Source of the DNA: Pontimonas sp. | Lineage (GTDB): Bacteria; Actinomycetota; Actinomycetes; Actinomycetales; Microbacteriaceae | DNA length: 24,300 nt | Assembly: GCA_023263045.1 (NCBI GenBank) | Contig: JALQXU010000004.1 | Coordinates: 1 to 24,300, forward strand | Reading direction: 5' to 3' | Part shown: piece after piece, positions 22,707 through 24,300 of the stretch | How the letters are laid out: each line of letters begins with the position of its first letter | Numbering within the stretch: the first letter of the stretch is position 1 | The notes under the pieces: generated by a model | What the model was told of the DNA's origin: nothing | What the model saw: only the letters and a program-made list of their open reading frames with translations | The model's database searches: none | Program-made: the position numbers and the translations under genes

Positions 22707-23986
22707 CGTTCGTCGAGCCCCCACGCTTGCCCATAGCCTCCCTCTGCCTCGGGCTTAGCCATCAGGTCGAGGAAAGGTTTCGCATCAAAGGCTTCAGGAC
22801 CGTGGACTCCTGTGCCAGACCACACACCGGTGGCAAGTAGTTCCAGAGCGACGGCGGGCGCTAAGGCTGTTTGCCACACCACGCACTGTGCGTCGAAGTT
22901 CTTCATAGTCCAGGCGTTATCAATCGCGTGATACAGGTACACCTCACGTGGTGAACCATCAGGGCCAGTTCCGGTGACCCAGGTTCCCGCACAGGTCGTC
23001 CCACTCATGCGCTCACCCAGGGTTGCTGGATCAGGGAGTACCGCCGCCACCAGGTCGCGCGGAGCTACTGACGCGATGGAGCGCTTGCCATCGCCATCGG
23101 GAGCCGTGCGAACCGATATCGGAGTGGTGGAATCAAGCCCCATCAGATTGAGGGTTTTGAGGACACCAATGAATTCGTCGCCGAGTCCGTATTTGAAGGT
23201 CACCCGCTTGGCGTCAAGGTAGCGAGGGACCAGCGCCACTTCTTCGTGTTCGACATTCACACACTCGACGGGCCCAATTCCCGCGGGGAAGTCGAAGACC
23301 TCCGGTTCACTAAAGGGGGCAGTAGTGAACCACCCGGCGTCTTTCTCCCAGATTAGAGGCGGGTTCAGGCATTCCTCGATGGTCGTCCAGATGCTGAACG
23401 AGGGAGCAAAGATTTCGCGTCCTTCGTCATCGGTGACCACAAGATTCGCGCCATCTCGAACACCGATTTCATCAATCTCGCTAAAGAGGTGATCTGCCGC
23501 ATATCGGGCGAACACATCTGAGATTCCAGGCTCCACCCCCATACCCACGAGGGCAAGACGACCGGCTGTGTCCCACTCGGCGGATTTCTCGAATTGGTAG
23601 TCGCCAAGCTTGATACCGGTTTTCTGGTGGGGGTCACTGGGGTGGGGGTGGGACAGGCTCATTGCCATATCCATATAGTCAGCACCAGCTGCCAGCGAGC
23701 CATCAAAAATGGCCTCCACAAACGAGGGCTCCACCGCATTCATTACCACGGTGGAGCCGTGTGTGAGGGCCGCCTCTGTCACGTTTGCGGCAGACGAGGC
23801 ATCAATCTGGGCAGCGCTAAATCTTGGGGATGCGTCCGGGAATCGATGGGCAATCCACTCGAGCACGCCCTCTGCTCGAGACATGTCGTAGTCAGCCACA
23901 ACCACGGCGTCGTAGAAATCTCGTGTGGCGAGGAGTTTTGCGAGAGAGTTACCGACGCCACCAGCGCCAATGAGCAGAATTTTCAT
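22703..23986 (-). CDS. Saccharopine dehydrogenase family protein
   Basis: A 427-residue NAD(P)-binding protein. The N-terminal Rossmann fold has LLIGAGGVGNSLA (4-16) and a VVVADYDMSRAE strand-loop for the nucleotide ribose. It is followed by NAVEPSFVEAIFDGSLAAGADYMDMAM and the family's middle domain (GRLALVGMGVEPGISDVFARYAADHL). Members act on saccharopine, carboxynorspermidine or related amino-acid conjugates, and the exact substrate cannot be told from sequence alone. A TANNNT element sits 6 bases before its ATG. It is convergent with ddaH and lies 53 bases downstream of the quinone-oxidoreductase gene on the same strand. Confidence 0.9.
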   Translation of the reverse strand: MKILLIGAGGVGNSLAKLLATRDFYDAVVVADYDMSRAEGVLEWIAHRFPDASPRFSAAQIDASSAANVTEAALTHGSTVVMNAVEPSFVEAIFDGSLAAGADYMDMAMSLSHPHPSDPHQKTGIKLGDYQFEKSAEWDTAGRLALVGMGVEPGISDVFARYAADHLFSEIDEIGVRDGANLVVTDDEGREIFAPSFSIWTTIEECLNPPLIWEKDAGWFTTAPFSEPEVFDFPAGIGPVECVNVEHEEVALVPRYLDAKRVTFKYGLGDEFIGVLKTLNLMGLDSTTPISVRTAPDGDGKRSIASVAPRDLVAAVLPDPATLGERMSGTTCAGTWVTGTGPDGSPREVYLYHAIDNAWTMKNFDAQCVVWQTALAPAVALELLATGVWSGTGVHGPEAFDAKPFLDLMAKPEAEGGYGQAWGLDER

Positions 23987-23992
23987 GCTCTA

Positions 23993-23998
23993 ACGGTA
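23993..23998 (-). promoter_or_regulatory. Predicted -10 for leaderless saccharopine-dehydrogenase-like gene
   Basis: TACCGT on the minus strand lies exactly 6 bases before the ATG at 23986, with no ribosome site between. Confidence 0.5.
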
Positions 23999-24039
23999 GT
24001 CCGAAAGGAGCCTCCGCGGCAGGGGGTGCCCCATGGTGT

Positions 24040-24300
24040 CTATACGGTGAGAAGGAGCTTCCCTGAGGTGCGGCGAGCGGCGAGATCTTCGTGCGCTTGA
24101 GACGCTTGCTCGAGCGGGTATGTCCCGTGAAGTGAGAAGGAGAGGGTTCCCTCCTCGAGGGCCTGGAACACCTCTGATGCTCGCCAGCGGAGTTCCTCCG
24201 AATCCTGGGTGTAGTGGGTGAGGCTTGGCCTGGTGAGAAAGAGTGACCCTTTCTGGTTCAGAATCTGGGGATCGAAGGAGCCCACGGGGCCACTGGATTG
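24040..24300 (-). CDS. Zinc-free alcohol-dehydrogenase-like quinone oxidoreductase, C-terminal end (cut by window)
   Basis: The last 86 codons of a leftward gene that continues beyond the window edge. The visible protein, from QSSGPVGSFDPQILNQKGSL through FLTRPSLTHYT to EQASQAHEDLAARRTSGKLLLTV, matches the C terminus of NADPH:quinone oxidoreductases (QOR, MDR superfamily). These reduce quinones or enones with NADPH. The GTG at 24285 is internal and not a start. The catalytic and cofactor-binding regions are outside the window. Confidence 0.85.
   Translation of the reverse strand, partial: QSSGPVGSFDPQILNQKGSLFLTRPSLTHYTQDSEELRWRASEVFQALEEGTLSFSLHGTYPLEQASQAHEDLAARRTSGKLLLTV

Noticed and set aside
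1..24300. CRISPR arrays, insertion sequences, phage genes, rRNA or riboswitches
   Set aside because: No regularly spaced repeats, transposase or integrase motifs, rRNA sequence or recognisable riboswitch core were seen on either strand.

Overview
The window reads as the core chromosome of a high-GC Gram-positive bacterium (Actinomycetota), most likely a compact-genome member of Microbacteriaceae. The gene order ftsH-folE-folP-folB-folK-DUF3180-PH-PH-DUF2520-panC-lysS-clpC matches the well-known actinobacterial cluster (in Mycobacterium tuberculosis Rv3610c to Rv3596c). Starts are often GTG, genes are packed with almost no spacing, and an Rv2747-like N-acetylglutamate synthase follows clpC. 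The family-level placement is an inference from protein resemblance and gene order. No phage genes, insertion sequences, CRISPR arrays or genomic-island signs were seen.

Layout. Positions 1-8186 (+) form one tightly coupled operon: FtsH protease (5' end cut by the window), four folate enzymes (FolE, FolP, FolB, FolK), a DUF3180 membrane protein, two membrane PH-domain (bPH2) proteins, a Rossmann/DUF2520 dehydrogenase-like protein and PanC. Nearly every junction overlaps by 1, 4 or 8 bases. lysS follows (8228-9730, +). Facing it is a leftward 58-codon membrane microprotein and perhaps a second 35-codon one. Between these and clpC (10163-12640, +) lies a regulatory stretch with four perfect palindromes and a ClgR-like box.

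Next are a single-domain N-acetylglutamate synthase (12657, +), a membrane-anchored unknown protein (13242, +), radA (15172 leftward), tRNA-Ser(CGA) (15242-15331, +) and trhO (15355, +). They are followed by a VIT/CCC1 iron or manganese transporter (16952 leftward) and an unknown membrane protein coupled to an aldo/keto reductase (17081-19215, +). The last block holds a DUF4864 lipoprotein (19706 leftward), an MMPL transporter coupled to dimethylargininase (19792-22706, +), a saccharopine-dehydrogenase-family protein (23986 leftward) and the end of a quinone oxidoreductase (leftward, cut by the window).

The gene content is mostly housekeeping: protein quality control (FtsH, ClpC), folate and pantothenate synthesis, translation (LysS, tRNA-Ser, TrhO) and DNA repair (RadA). 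I found no clearly novel biological system. The best signals are architectural. All five convergent gene pairs overlap by exactly four bases at their stop codons (four CTAG, one TTAG). At least seven leading genes have a TANNNT element exactly 6 or 7 bases before the start codon, which suggests leaderless transcription. The clpC leader is dense with palindromes.
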